A stretch of 64,000 nt of DNA from positions 36,791 to 100,790 of the forward strand of contig CANESI010000005.1 in NCBI GenBank assembly GCA_947441065.1, read 5' to 3'. A program made the position numbers and the translations under genes. Source of the stretch: Caulobacteraceae bacterium. GTDB lineage: Bacteria > Pseudomonadota > Alphaproteobacteria > Caulobacterales > Caulobacteraceae. The first letter of the stretch is position 1. Each line of letters opens with the position of its first letter. Below the pieces are notes generated by a model. That model was not told the origin of the DNA. It was given only the letters and a program-made list of their open reading frames with translations, and ran no database searches. This document shows, piece after piece, positions 1-8,034 of the stretch.

Positions 1-927
1 GACGGCCTGACCGGCTTCCATATTGCGCACGGTCAAGATCACGCGTCCGGGCTCAACCGCCATCTTCACCGAGCGGGACTTCTCCGCCGAGATGGTGGCC
101 ACGCGGTCAACGGCGGCTGCGAACAGAGCATTATCGACGATCAGGACGCGGTTATTGTCGCGCGGAATGACCCGGGCATAGTCAGGGAACGAGCCATCAA
201 TGACCTTAGAGGTCAGGGCCGCACGGCCAAAGTTGAAGCGAACCTTGGCGGGCGACAGATGCAGCTCAACCGTCTCGCCAGCCGTTTCCAAGAGGCGGCG
301 CGCCTCCTGAACGGTCTTGCGCGGCACGATCACGCCGGGCGAGCCTGCGGCTCCCTCAGGCGCTGGCATTTCGGCCAAGGCCAGACGGTGTCCGTCGGTG
401 GCCACAGCGCGCAGCTTGGTCTCGCCGTTCTCGACCACCGTGTGCAGATAGAGGCCATTGAGATAGTATCGGGTCTCTTCGGTCGAGATTGCAAAGCGGG
501 TCTTGTCGATCAAGCGCATCAGATCGCCCGTATCGACCAACAGGTGGCTCGACAGGCCTTCGGACGACATGACCGGGAAATCACCCGCAGGCAGGACCGG
601 CAGATTAAAGCGCGAGCGGCCCGCCGACACGGTCAGGCGCGGATCGTCACCGTCGAAGGACAGCTCGACCTCGGCGCCATCGGGCAGCTTGCGGACAATT
701 TCGTAGAGGGTATGGGCCGGGGCGGTGATCTGACCGGGGACCTCGACACGGGCCGAGACCTCGTCGGTGATCTCCATATCCAGATCGGTGGCCGAGAAGG
801 TCAGGGCCCGGTGGCTGGCCGACAAAAGGACGTTGGAGAGAATGGGTATGGTGTTGCGGCGCTCAACAACGCTTTGCACATGTCCCAGAGCCTTAAGTAG
901 GGCTGCCCGTTCAATAGTCAGCTTCAT
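1..927 (-). CDS. dnaN: DNA polymerase III beta sliding clamp (3' end cut by window)
   Basis: Encodes the ring-shaped clamp that tethers the replicative polymerase to DNA. Reading the minus strand from the ATG at 925-927 gives an uninterrupted 309-residue frame beginning MKLTIERAALLKALGHVQ and containing NTIPILSNV, the usual first-domain signature, and later RRLLETAGETVEL and SFPDYARVIPR, typical of domain 2 and the 2-3 junction. The family is about 370 residues, so roughly 60 C-terminal residues lie beyond base 1. It follows dnaA on the same strand after 184 bases, the common bacterial dnaA-dnaN order. Identity is certain; only the C-terminus is unseen. Confidence 0.96.
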   Translation of the reverse strand, partial: MKLTIERAALLKALGHVQSVVERRNTIPILSNVLLSASHRALTFSATDLDMEITDEVSARVEVPGQITAPAHTLYEIVRKLPDGAEVELSFDGDDPRLTVSAGRSRFNLPVLPAGDFPVMSSEGLSSHLLVDTGDLMRLIDKTRFAISTEETRYYLNGLYLHTVVENGETKLRAVATDGHRLALAEMPAPEGAAGSPGVIVPRKTVQEARRLLETAGETVELHLSPAKVRFNFGRAALTSKVIDGSFPDYARVIPRDNNRVLIVDNALFAAAVDRVATISAEKSRSVKMAVEPGRVILTVRNMEAGQAV

Positions 928-1099
928 CTTGTCTTCCGATCCGCAGGCCTAGGAAAATCTCTCCTGAGGCCATGAGAAATGCTTCCCTGCGGAACGACCG
1001 GAAAGGATAAGAATCCTGTCGGCAGGGTTACCGAGATTAGCTGAAATGACGCGTTGGGGAAGGGGGGCGAGCGCGGAATCTCGCTCCTATCCCCCAAGG

Positions 1100-1114
1100 T
1101 TAACAGTTTCTTTA
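1100..1114 (-). promoter_or_regulatory. Possible CtrA-type site between dnaA and dnaN
   Basis: On the plus strand TTAA, seven bases, then TTTA; on the minus strand TAAA-N7-TTAAC, one mismatch from the CtrA consensus TTAA-N7-TTAAC. It overlaps the dnaA stop codon and lies about 175 bases upstream of dnaN. GANTC (CcrM-type) sites occur at 1011-1015 and 1076-1080 in the same gap. The motif is short, so a chance match is possible. Confidence 0.25.
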
Positions 1115-2611
1115 GCCGCGCAGCTTGCGGATAAGGGTTTCGAGGTCGCGTGCCAACTGTGGATCTTCGGCGCGGAGGGCCTCAATACGGCGCACAGCGT
1201 GCAAAACCGTCGTGTGATCGCGGCCCCCAAAACGGCGCCCAATGTCAGGCAAGGAGCGCGTGGTCAATTGCTTGGCCAACCACATGGCCGCCTGCCGAGG
1301 GCGGGCGATGGAGCGATTGCGGCGCTCGGAGATCAGGTCGACCTGCTTGAGACCGAAATGTTCCGAGGTGGCCTTTTGGATATCATCAATGGTGATGCGC
1401 TTTTCCCCGCCGCGCAGATGCGGGCGAAGGATGGCTTGGGCCTCATCCAAGGTCAGGCGCGACACGCCTTCGCCAACGCGGGCCACCAGGGTGTTGAGCG
1501 CGCCCTCCAATTCACGCACGCTTTCGGTAAAGCGATCGGCGAGAAATTGCAGAACCTCTGGACGGGCGCTGGCCCCGATCAGGCCCTGCTGACGACCCAG
1601 AAGGTCGAGCTTCTTTTCCAAAATGCCCAGACGCAAGGTGCGGTCTGCCGGTTCAATGCCGCAGACCAGACCCGCTTGCAGATGGGAGCGAAGGCGCGCA
1701 TCGATCTCGTCAAGGGCCGCTGGGGCCCGATCCGATGAGAAGACCACCCGGCGACCATCTTCCATCAGGGCGGTCAGGGTGTGGAACAGTTCTTCTTGGG
1801 TCGACTGTTTGCCACCGACAAAATGGACATCATCGATCAAGAGAAGGTCAGCCGCGCGCAGCTCTTCCTTGAAGGCCGCCGTCTGCTTGTCCATCACCGC
1901 GCGCACGAAGGTCGAGAGGAACCGTTCGGCGGTCAGATAGATGACCCGCTTGTCCGGTGCCGTCCGCATGGCTTCCCAGGCCATGGCATTGAGCAGGTGG
2001 GTCTTGCCAAAGCCATAGGGCCCATGGATCAGGACGGGATTGAAGTGCCCATCACTCCAAGAGGCCACGCGCTTGGCAACCGCAAGCGCAAATTCATTGG
2101 CTGGCCCGGCAACGAAGCTGTCGAAGGTGAACCGTTCCTGCAGACCGGCCATGCGAGGCGCGCGCACATCGCCTGAAACGGTAGGCGCCGATGAGGTCGG
2201 CATGTCCGACGAGACGGGCTCAATAAATTCGATCAGATCTTGGTTGGCCAGGTCCAAGCTGGCGCTGGCGGCCTGACGGGCAGCACCGGCCAAACCAACA
2301 TCGGCTTCAAACTCTACGCGTGACTTAAGATCCAAGCGGCGGCCTTCGGGATCATTCATCGCCCAAAGTTCGCAAATCCGGCGCCAAGCATTGCGGCGGA
2401 TCCAGTCCCGCGCAATGCCGGTTGGCGTCACAATGACAAAATGTCCGCTGCTCGATTCGCGCAAGGCCGCTTGAGACAGCCAAGAGCCGTAGGTGTCGTC
2501 GCCCAATTCAGATTTCAAAGCCGCACAGGCCCGGTTCCACAGGGTTCCTGCCTTGGTGACCGTTGGGGACTCCGCCTGAATCTGAATTGCCGCCCCCTTT
2601 GAAACCGTCAT
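1112..2611 (-). CDS. dnaA: Chromosomal replication initiator protein DnaA
   Basis: AAA+ ATPase of 499 residues that binds DnaA boxes and opens the origin. The N-terminal domain I (about 20-95, LWNRACAALKSELGDDTYGSW) recruits helicase. A low-complexity linker follows to about 155. The ATPase core has Walker A GPYGFGKTH (about 197-205) and Walker B LLLIDDVHF (about 256-264). The DNA-binding domain IV carries GGRDHTTVLHAVRRIE near 462-477. The Walker A differs slightly from the common GPVGLGKTH (Y and F in place of V and L), but the catalytic G-K-T is intact. The ATG at 2609-2611 gives a normal length. A long upstream leader (see 2612-3147) suggests regulated expression. Confidence 0.98.
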   Translation of the reverse strand: MTVSKGAAIQIQAESPTVTKAGTLWNRACAALKSELGDDTYGSWLSQAALRESSSGHFVIVTPTGIARDWIRRNAWRRICELWAMNDPEGRRLDLKSRVEFEADVGLAGAARQAASASLDLANQDLIEFIEPVSSDMPTSSAPTVSGDVRAPRMAGLQERFTFDSFVAGPANEFALAVAKRVASWSDGHFNPVLIHGPYGFGKTHLLNAMAWEAMRTAPDKRVIYLTAERFLSTFVRAVMDKQTAAFKEELRAADLLLIDDVHFVGGKQSTQEELFHTLTALMEDGRRVVFSSDRAPAALDEIDARLRSHLQAGLVCGIEPADRTLRLGILEKKLDLLGRQQGLIGASARPEVLQFLADRFTESVRELEGALNTLVARVGEGVSRLTLDEAQAILRPHLRGGEKRITIDDIQKATSEHFGLKQVDLISERRNRSIARPRQAAMWLAKQLTTRSLPDIGRRFGGRDHTTVLHAVRRIEALRAEDPQLARDLETLIRKLRG

Positions 2612-2914
2612 AAACCCGCCCCGTCAGCCGTCCAAACTCCACCCCCAAGGATGAAATCTTATTTTAAAACCTAAGGGTTTTGTTTTCGGCCGAACGCAGC
2701 AGAAAAGCCGCATTCAAAATCCAGCCAAAAAAACCCGCCCTCCTCCAGTCGATGAGGCCTACTCGAAATGGAGGCCTCAATCCCATCCAGCACCGAAGCG
2801 CGGCGGCAACTCGAAGATAAACCCAAAAAAACATACAGTTAGCCCTCGCAGAACTGACTATAGCTCCGCGTCGTCGTTTTCATCCGTGGTGAGATGGAAG
2901 ACGTTAGTGAAGCA

Positions 2915-2942
2915 ACATTAGCCTCGCCGCCGGGCCGGTCAA
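2915..2942 (-). promoter_or_regulatory. Candidate dnaA promoter
   Basis: On the minus strand TTGACC (2937-2942), a 16-base spacer, and TAATGT (2915-2920) resemble a housekeeping sigma promoter. It would give a dnaA transcript with a leader near 300 bases. A GATTC site at 2947-2951 lies just upstream, a placement that in Caulobacter links dnaA transcription to CcrM methylation. The promoter is inferred from sequence only. Confidence 0.35.
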
Positions 2943-3059
2943 CGGGGATTCTTCGCTTTTTTTGGTGATATTTTTGTTGACTCTAAAAAGCTCCACAAAT
3001 GCCTAGGGCTAACAAAATTACTCTCTGTTCACGGCTCAATTTTTTCACGCAAACAAGCA

Positions 3060-3091
3060 AAAGCCGACGGTGCAGGCGCACAGTCGGCTTT
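3060..3091 (-). terminator. Terminator of rpsT
   Basis: Perfect 9-base inverted repeat AAAGCCGAC / GTCGGCTTT with a 14-base loop, 57 bases past the rpsT stop codon. The minus-strand 3' side runs into TTTTGCTTGTTTG, a loose U-rich tract. Confidence 0.7.
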
Positions 3092-3147
3092 AAATTACTG
3101 AATAATTACTTAGCTTTAGCTAAAGTACGACCCAGAGTCGGTACGGC

Positions 3148-3417
3148 TTAAGCTGCGTCGAGCTTCTTAAGTTGTGCGGCTAAACGTGACACCTTCCGTG
3201 AGCCGGTGTTCTTGTGAACAACGCCCTTGGACACGGCCCGCATCAGCTCCGATTGAGCCTCAACAAAGGCACCCTTAGCAGCGGCGACATCACCAGCCGA
3301 CAGGGCCTCTTCAAACTTGCGCAGGAAGGTGCGAACGCGCGAACGACGCGCCTTATTGACCTCAGTGCGGTGCTCAATCTTGCGGATCGCCTTCTTGGCG
3401 CCGGGCGTATTGGCCAT
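3148..3417 (-). CDS. rpsT: 30S ribosomal protein S20
   Basis: Small-subunit protein of 89 residues that binds 16S rRNA. The sequence [13 protein letters not shown], the basic segment [18 protein letters not shown] and the C-terminal [19 protein letters not shown] are the classic S20 pattern, and the length is standard. A GAAGG Shine-Dalgarno lies 10 bases before the ATG. It is a single-gene transcript with a clear promoter at 3488-3516 and terminator at 3060-3091, located upstream of dnaA as in many Caulobacterales. Confidence 0.98.
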   Translation of the reverse strand: MANTPGAKKAIRKIEHRTEVNKARRSRVRTFLRKFEEALSAGDVAAAKGAFVEAQSELMRAVSKGVVHKNTGSRKVSRLAAQLKKLDAA

Positions 3418-3487
3418 GTGTTTAGAACCTTCGATGCGGACAAGCGCTTATCGCGTCGTGCGAGGGCGCTGAATTCAAGAGTGCGCG

Positions 3488-3516
3488 GATATACTGAAAG
3501 CCAAGGCCCACGTCAA
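3488..3516 (-). promoter_or_regulatory. rpsT promoter
   Basis: Minus-strand TTGACG (3511-3516), exactly 17 bases, then TATATC (3488-3493): a near-consensus housekeeping promoter about 70 bases upstream of the rpsT start codon. Confidence 0.65.
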
Positions 3517-3563
3517 CGCAGCAGTCTAAGCTTCTTTTCAGAATCTCGGTCAAGCCCCGCGGA

Positions 3564-4457
3564 TCACGGCCCCTCGACCCGATAGCCGAGCCGTCGAAGC
3601 CGCTCTGGCACGCCGTCCTTGCCCAGCAAATGACCAACCCCGACAATCATGACGGTTCGGCCACCGCTAGCCATACGCTGCTTAATCGCCTCGACCCAGC
3701 GCAAATTGCGCTCACGGATCAGGGTCTCATAGAGCCTTGGGGTCTGCGCTCTGATCGGCAGCAGGGCTTGGCGCTCAAGGGCCTGAAGATCCGCCGCCAT
3801 CCACGAGGCCAGAAGGGCCTCATAGGTGTCGGGCTCCTCATCCATTCGCCTCAAGGCCTCTTCAACCGAGGCGATCTGGTCGGCTTCGCTGACATTGGCC
3901 ATGAAATCGATCTGCTGCTCCGGCGTCTCAAAGGCGCGGCGCTCTATGTCTGGGCCCAGTTCAGCAGCAAGGACCTGCTCAACCCCCGTCGTTGCCCGCG
4001 CACCCTGACGCTGGAAATCAGCAACCGATAAGGAGGCCTCCGCCAACCAGGGCCGAAAGGGCTCAAGCTGCTCAGGTCGAAGGCCCGCGCGGACCGCGAC
4101 CCGGCCTAGCCGTTCGCGCCCCACCGCCGAAAGCTTGTGGCTTAGAGAAACGCCCTTTGGCAGAAGGCCCTTTTCGAGGGCCAACTGCGCCGCGCGCGAT
4201 TGGGTCCCCGGATCAATGGGAAGCTCAAACCAAACATCATCAGCCTTGCCAAGGGCCGCGCCAAGGGCCCGTGGCTGCCACTCCAAATCGCTGGGCAGGA
4301 CATGGACGGACCCAAAGAGCACAAGTTCTGAATCGGCATCTCGCACGATCCAGAGGGGCGGTAAGGCAAGGCAAGGCCCCGCCATCAAGGCCATCACACC
4401 GCCAAGCGCGATGATGCGCGCACGCCAATAGGCCAAGGGGGTCTCAAACAGGGTCAA
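3564..4457 (-). CDS. TraB/GumN family protein, exported
   Basis: A 297-residue member of the TraB/GumN (PF01963) family. The N-terminus has a hydrophobic export signal (about 13-31, IIALGGVMALMAGPCLA). The family hallmarks follow: LVLFGSVHVLPSD near 45-57 and GVGHLLGKDGVPERLRRLGY near the C-terminus. The paired glycine-histidine motifs resemble those of proposed metal-dependent peptidases such as eukaryotic TIKI, but the bacterial role is unknown. The most upstream start is TTG at 4455-4457 without a good Shine-Dalgarno, so the start is uncertain. It lies 36 bases after mutM and is probably cotranscribed with it. Confidence 0.85.
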   Translation of the reverse strand: MTLFETPLAYWRARIIALGGVMALMAGPCLALPPLWIVRDADSELVLFGSVHVLPSDLEWQPRALGAALGKADDVWFELPIDPGTQSRAAQLALEKGLLPKGVSLSHKLSAVGRERLGRVAVRAGLRPEQLEPFRPWLAEASLSVADFQRQGARATTGVEQVLAAELGPDIERRAFETPEQQIDFMANVSEADQIASVEEALRRMDEEPDTYEALLASWMAADLQALERQALLPIRAQTPRLYETLIRERNLRWVEAIKQRMASGGRTVMIVGVGHLLGKDGVPERLRRLGYRVEGP

Positions 4458-4493
4458 ACGGGCGCGCTCACTGCCGACCTTGCGGCCGGTCCC

Positions 4494-5360
4494 CTATAGC
4501 TGACAGACAGGGCAGAAAAATGTCGAACGCCCTGCCTGGACGGTCCGCTCAATCACGCCCCGGCAGGATGGCGTCACACAGGCCTCACCCTCCCGGCCAT
4601 AGGCGCGGAATGTGTGCTGGAAATAGCCCAGCGCCCCATCGGCCCCGGCATAGTCACGTAAGGTCGAGCCGCCCGCCTTGATGGCCTCGGCCAGCACGTC
4701 CTTAATGGCCGCCGTCAAGATCTTGATCTTGGCCTTAGAAATCAGGGCCGCGGGCTTGATCGGCGAAATCCCTGAACGATGAAGTGCCTCGCAAACATAG
4801 ATATTGCCCAGACCTGCCACCACGCGCTGATCCAAGAGCAGGGTCTTTGCCGTCTGTTTGCGCCCCTTGAAAGCCGCGACCAGAACGCCTGCGTCAAAGT
4901 CAGGTCCCAAGGGCTCAGGTCCCATGGCGGAAAACCATGGATGCTGATCGAGCCGCGCCGTCTCAACCAGCCCCATAAAGCCAAACCGCCGGGGGTCCGA
5001 ATAGGTCACGGTGGCCCCGGCCTCGGTCATGAACAGCACATGGGCATGTTTGGGATCAGAGGCAGGCGCATGGACAAAATCACCGGGCCTTTGCCTCGGA
5101 CCGCCCGGCTCATCAATCTCAAAGCGGCCGGTCATGCCCAGATGCATGACCAAGGTGTCGCCTCGGTCCAGTTGCGCCAGCAGATATTTGGCCCGCCGCT
5201 CTAGGGCGGTGATGGTCGCCCCCGTGAGGCGCTGCACAAAGCCGTCAGGAAAGGCAAAGCGCAGATCCGGGCGGCGCTGCTCGACCCGCGACAGGCGCGC
5301 GCCCTCGAGCACCGGCTGAAGCCCTCGGCGGACGGTCTCGACCTCTGGCAACTCAGGCAT
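4494..5360 (-). CDS. mutM: Formamidopyrimidine-DNA glycosylase (MutM/Fpg)
   Basis: Bifunctional base-excision glycosylase/AP lyase of 288 residues that removes 8-oxoguanine and ring-opened purines. The mature enzyme must begin at Pro2, the catalytic Schiff-base residue, so the start is the ATG at 5358-5360 that gives MPELPEVETVRRG; the frame stays open upstream but this start is decided by chemistry. The C-terminal zinc finger is present, with CVTPSC and FFCPVCQ, plus the conserved R of QAGRSTFF. The start region is duplicated (see 5347-5378). Divergent from ubiE and upstream of the TraB-like gene. Confidence 0.97.
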   Translation of the reverse strand: MPELPEVETVRRGLQPVLEGARLSRVEQRRPDLRFAFPDGFVQRLTGATITALERRAKYLLAQLDRGDTLVMHLGMTGRFEIDEPGGPRQRPGDFVHAPASDPKHAHVLFMTEAGATVTYSDPRRFGFMGLVETARLDQHPWFSAMGPEPLGPDFDAGVLVAAFKGRKQTAKTLLLDQRVVAGLGNIYVCEALHRSGISPIKPAALISKAKIKILTAAIKDVLAEAIKAGGSTLRDYAGADGALGYFQHTFRAYGREGEACVTPSCRGVIERTVQAGRSTFFCPVCQL

Positions 5361-5378
5361 GGGGCAACTCAGGCATGG
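5347..5378. repeat. 16-base tandem duplication over the mutM start
   Basis: GGCAACTCAGGCATGG occurs twice in perfect tandem (5347-5362 and 5363-5378), followed by a partial third GGCAA. On the minus strand the extra copy supplies a second ATG at 5374-5376 that reads seven codons (MPELPHA) and stops at 5353-5355, overlapping the real mutM ATG. Confidence 0.9.
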
Positions 5379-5475
5379 GGCAAATGGTCCATATTGGGGC
5401 TCTGCAAACGCAGGAATGTTCCTAAGACGCTTTGTCCGGTTTGCGGCAGAACGCAACCGGGTTTAAAGCAGAGCC

Positions 5476-6246
5476 ATGAGCAAGCCTTCCCCCCACCCCA
5501 CAGCCACCTTTGGATTCACCGACGTCGCGGCGTCCGACAAGCCGGGCCTCGTGCGCGGTGTGTTTGATCGGGTGGCCAAACGCTATGACCTGATGAACGA
5601 CCTGATGAGCGCAGGGGTCCATCGGCTCTGGAAGGATGCGGTGGCCTCGCGGCTCAATCCGCAGCCAGGCGAAGTGATCATCGACTGCGCAGGCGGCACC
5701 GGCGACATGGCGCGGCGCTTTGCCAAGATGGCCCGGGCGGCCAAGCAACGGCGCGGAGGCGAAGATGCCCGCATCTATGTGATGGATTACAATGCTGAGA
5801 TGGTTGGCGCGGGCCGCGAGCGCGGCGGCGAGCCAGAGATCGTCTGGTCCGTTGGTGATGCCCAACGTCTCGCCCTGCCAGATGCTTGCGCCGATGCCTA
5901 TGTCATCTCCTTTGGCATTCGCAATGTCACCGACATCTTGGCGGCCTTGAAAGAGGCCCGGCGGGTCTTGAAGCCGGGTGGACGGTTCCTCTGTCTGGAA
6001 TTTTCCCATCCCGTCACCGAGGCCCTGCGAAAGGCCTATGACGCCTATTCCTTTGCCGTCATCCCCGCCATTGGCGAGTGGGTGGCCAAGGATCGGGCCT
6101 CCTATCAATATCTGGTCGAGAGCATTCGCCGCTTCCCAGATCAGGTGGCCTTCGCGGCCCTGATGCGCGAGGTTGGCTTTTCGCAAGTCAGCTGGACCAA
6201 CTTTACCGGCGGCGTCGCGGCCATGCACCAAGGCCGCGCTGTTTAA
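5476..6246 (+). CDS. ubiE: Ubiquinone/menaquinone biosynthesis C-methyltransferase UbiE
   Basis: SAM-dependent C-methyltransferase of 256 residues in ubiquinone synthesis. The N-terminal [21 protein letters not shown] is the UbiE signature. Motif I is [16 protein letters not shown] (about 66-81; the aspartate-glycine region that binds SAM), and the later [15 protein letters not shown] and [10 protein letters not shown] match the family's motifs II and III. Ends in TAATG, where the stop overlaps the ubiB start by one base, so ubiE and ubiB form a translationally coupled pair. Confidence 0.97.
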   Translation: MSKPSPHPTATFGFTDVAASDKPGLVRGVFDRVAKRYDLMNDLMSAGVHRLWKDAVASRLNPQPGEVIIDCAGGTGDMARRFAKMARAAKQRRGGEDARIYVMDYNAEMVGAGRERGGEPEIVWSVGDAQRLALPDACADAYVISFGIRNVTDILAALKEARRVLKPGGRFLCLEFSHPVTEALRKAYDAYSFAVIPAIGEWVAKDRASYQYLVESIRRFPDQVAFAALMREVGFSQVSWTNFTGGVAAMHQGRAV

Positions 6247-7751
6247 TGGCTCTCTTGCGTCTTCTGGGTGCGGGTTGGGTTCTGGTGCGGGCCGACGCGC
6301 TTTTGCCACGTGAGGCGCAAGGCCTGATGCCCGCGCCGTTGGTGGCGCTGGGTAAGATATTGCGACTGTTGGCGGGGCCTCAATCGCGCCGAGGAAGGCC
6401 GGGCGAACGTCTCGCCAAGGCTCTCGAAGGGCTTGGCCCGGTCGCGATCAAGCTCGGTCAGCTTCTATCCACGCGAGCCGATATTTTGGGCGCCGATTTC
6501 GCCGATGATCTGGCGCGGCTCAAGGATCAGCTCCAGCCTTTTGATACCAAGCTGGCCACCGCGGTGGTTCAAGCTGGTATTGATCGGCCCATTTCGGACC
6601 TGTTTGTTGAGTTTGGACCTGCCGTGGCCGCAGCCTCCATCGCTCAGGCTCACCGCGCGGTTCTGGCCGATGGGCGCATCGTTGCGGTCAAGGTTCTTCG
6701 GCCCGGTATCGAGCAAGATGTGGCCAAAGATGTCGCGGTGCTGACCCTTGCCGCCGATCTGGCCCACCGGCTGGTTCCGCTCAGCCGCCGCCTTGCGCCG
6801 CGCGATCTGGCCGCCACCGTCTCACGGTCCTTGACCCTAGAGCTTGATCTGCGGCTCGAAGCGGCCGGCGCTGACGAGCTGGGCGAGGTCATGGCCAAGG
6901 ATGGCTGGATGAGCGCGCCCAAGGTGGTTTGGGAGGGGGTCGGCAAGCGCTTCTTGACCCTGACCTGGGCTGAGGGTCAGCCCCTCTCATCGGCCCAATC
7001 GCTCGAACAGCCGGGTCTGGACCGCCCAGCCTTGGCCAATGGCCTGATGCGCGGCTTTTTGGCCCAAGCCCTCGATCACGGGGTTTTTCATGCCGATCTG
7101 CATGAGGGAAACCTGTTTGTCGGTCCACCCTCCGCCATCGTCGCGGTCGACTATGGCATTATGGGGCGGATTGGACCGGACGAGCGACGCTATCTGGCGG
7201 AGATTCTCTGGGGCTTTTTGCGCCGGGACTATCGGCGGGTCGCAGAAATCCATTTCGAGGCCGGTTATGTGCCCGCCGTCCATTCGGTCGACGCCTTCGC
7301 CCAAGCCCTGCGCGCCGTGGGCCAACCGATCTTTGGCCGCAGTGCCAAGGATGTGTCGATGGGTAGGCTCTTGGGGCAACTGTTCGAGATCACCGCGCTC
7401 TTTGACATGCACCTTCGGCCCGAACTGGTCCTGCTGCAAAAGACCATGGTCACGGTCGAGGGTGTGGCGCGGCGTATTGATCCTGATCATGACATCTGGG
7501 CCGCCGCTGAGCCCGTCGTGCGCCGCTGGATCGCCCGGGAACTATCGCCGACCGAGAAGGTCAAGAGCCTCGTCCAAGACGCCATCGGAGCGCTGCAATC
7601 TCTTGCCCGCTTGGCCGAGGCCGAACGCAAGGCTCAGCCCGCGCCAGTGCTTCCCACTGCCCCTAGCATCAGCCCCTTCTGGTTGGCCCTAAGCGTCAGC
7701 ACCGCCCTGACCTTGGCCGCGATCTTGGTGTTCAAAGCTCTGAACGGCTAG
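6246..7751 (+). CDS. ubiB: Atypical kinase/ATPase UbiB of ubiquinone synthesis
   Basis: ABC1/ADCK-family protein of 501 residues required for ubiquinone biosynthesis. The start is the ATG at 6246-6248 overlapping the ubiE stop; a longer open frame begins within ubiE but lacks support. The KxGQ motif is AIKLGQLLSTRADIL (about 67-81). The alanine-rich nucleotide loop is AAASIAQAHRA, and catalytic-like segments are HADLHEGNLFV and VDYGIMGRI. Two hydrophobic residues precede the end of a C-terminal membrane helix (PFWLALSVSTALTLAAILVF), as in E. coli UbiB. It acts at the cytoplasmic membrane. Nothing is missing. Confidence 0.96.
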   Translation: MALLRLLGAGWVLVRADALLPREAQGLMPAPLVALGKILRLLAGPQSRRGRPGERLAKALEGLGPVAIKLGQLLSTRADILGADFADDLARLKDQLQPFDTKLATAVVQAGIDRPISDLFVEFGPAVAAASIAQAHRAVLADGRIVAVKVLRPGIEQDVAKDVAVLTLAADLAHRLVPLSRRLAPRDLAATVSRSLTLELDLRLEAAGADELGEVMAKDGWMSAPKVVWEGVGKRFLTLTWAEGQPLSSAQSLEQPGLDRPALANGLMRGFLAQALDHGVFHADLHEGNLFVGPPSAIVAVDYGIMGRIGPDERRYLAEILWGFLRRDYRRVAEIHFEAGYVPAVHSVDAFAQALRAVGQPIFGRSAKDVSMGRLLGQLFEITALFDMHLRPELVLLQKTMVTVEGVARRIDPDHDIWAAAEPVVRRWIARELSPTEKVKSLVQDAIGALQSLARLAEAERKAQPAPVLPTAPSISPFWLALSVSTALTLAAILVFKALNG

Positions 7752-7758
7752 AGCGCCG

Positions 7759-8031
7759 CTAAAACCGCGCCTTTAAACTCCGCCAAACCCAATAGAGCCC
7801 CAGGACATAGAGGGCCATGCCCGCCAGATAGCTGACCCAGGTCGCGATCCGGGCCCAGCGCAAGATCATCCCCGTCTCATCGGTGTAATGGGACAGGATA
7901 CCGGGTGCGGCCAAGACCAAGACTATAGACACAAGGATCCAACCGGCGGCTTGCCATCGCGCCCTTACCAATCGCGCTCGGTTCTTTCTTTCCCAATCTT
8001 GGAATTCCGGATCGGATGAGGTCTTGAGCAC
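7759..8031 (-). CDS. Small two-helix membrane protein, unknown
   Basis: Unrecognised protein of 90 residues. It starts at a GTG (8029-8031) only three bases after the stop of the lipoprotein gene 8035-8592, so the two are almost certainly cotranscribed. A charged N-terminus (EFQDWERKNRARLVRARWQ) is followed by two predicted membrane helices (about 30-48 and 62-84) and a basic tail WRSLKARF. No enzymatic motif is visible. It converges with ubiB with only seven bases between stops. Given its partner it could be a membrane anchor or protective partner, but that is a guess. Confidence 0.7.
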   Translation of the reverse strand: MLKTSSDPEFQDWERKNRARLVRARWQAAGWILVSIVLVLAAPGILSHYTDETGMILRWARIATWVSYLAGMALYVLGLYWVWRSLKARF

Positions 8032-8034
8032 GAT

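Larger units (their letters stand above)
2612..3147. other. dnaA-rpsT intergenic region, AT-rich, about 535 bases
   Basis: No credible coding frame. The part from about 2940 to 3060 is strikingly AT-rich for this genome, with runs of T and A. It contains a candidate dnaA promoter (2915-2942), a GATTC methylation site at 2947-2951, a small hairpin AAAACC-TAAG-GGTTTT at 2666-2681 in the presumed dnaA leader, and the rpsT terminator at 3060-3091. I found no clear cluster of TTATCCACA-type DnaA boxes by eye, so there is no firm case for a replication origin here. Confidence 0.6.

Noticed and set aside
2941..3060. Replication origin next to dnaA
   Set aside because: AT-rich, but no repeated DnaA boxes visible by eye; in Caulobacterales the origin usually lies by hemE. 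Kept only as a note.
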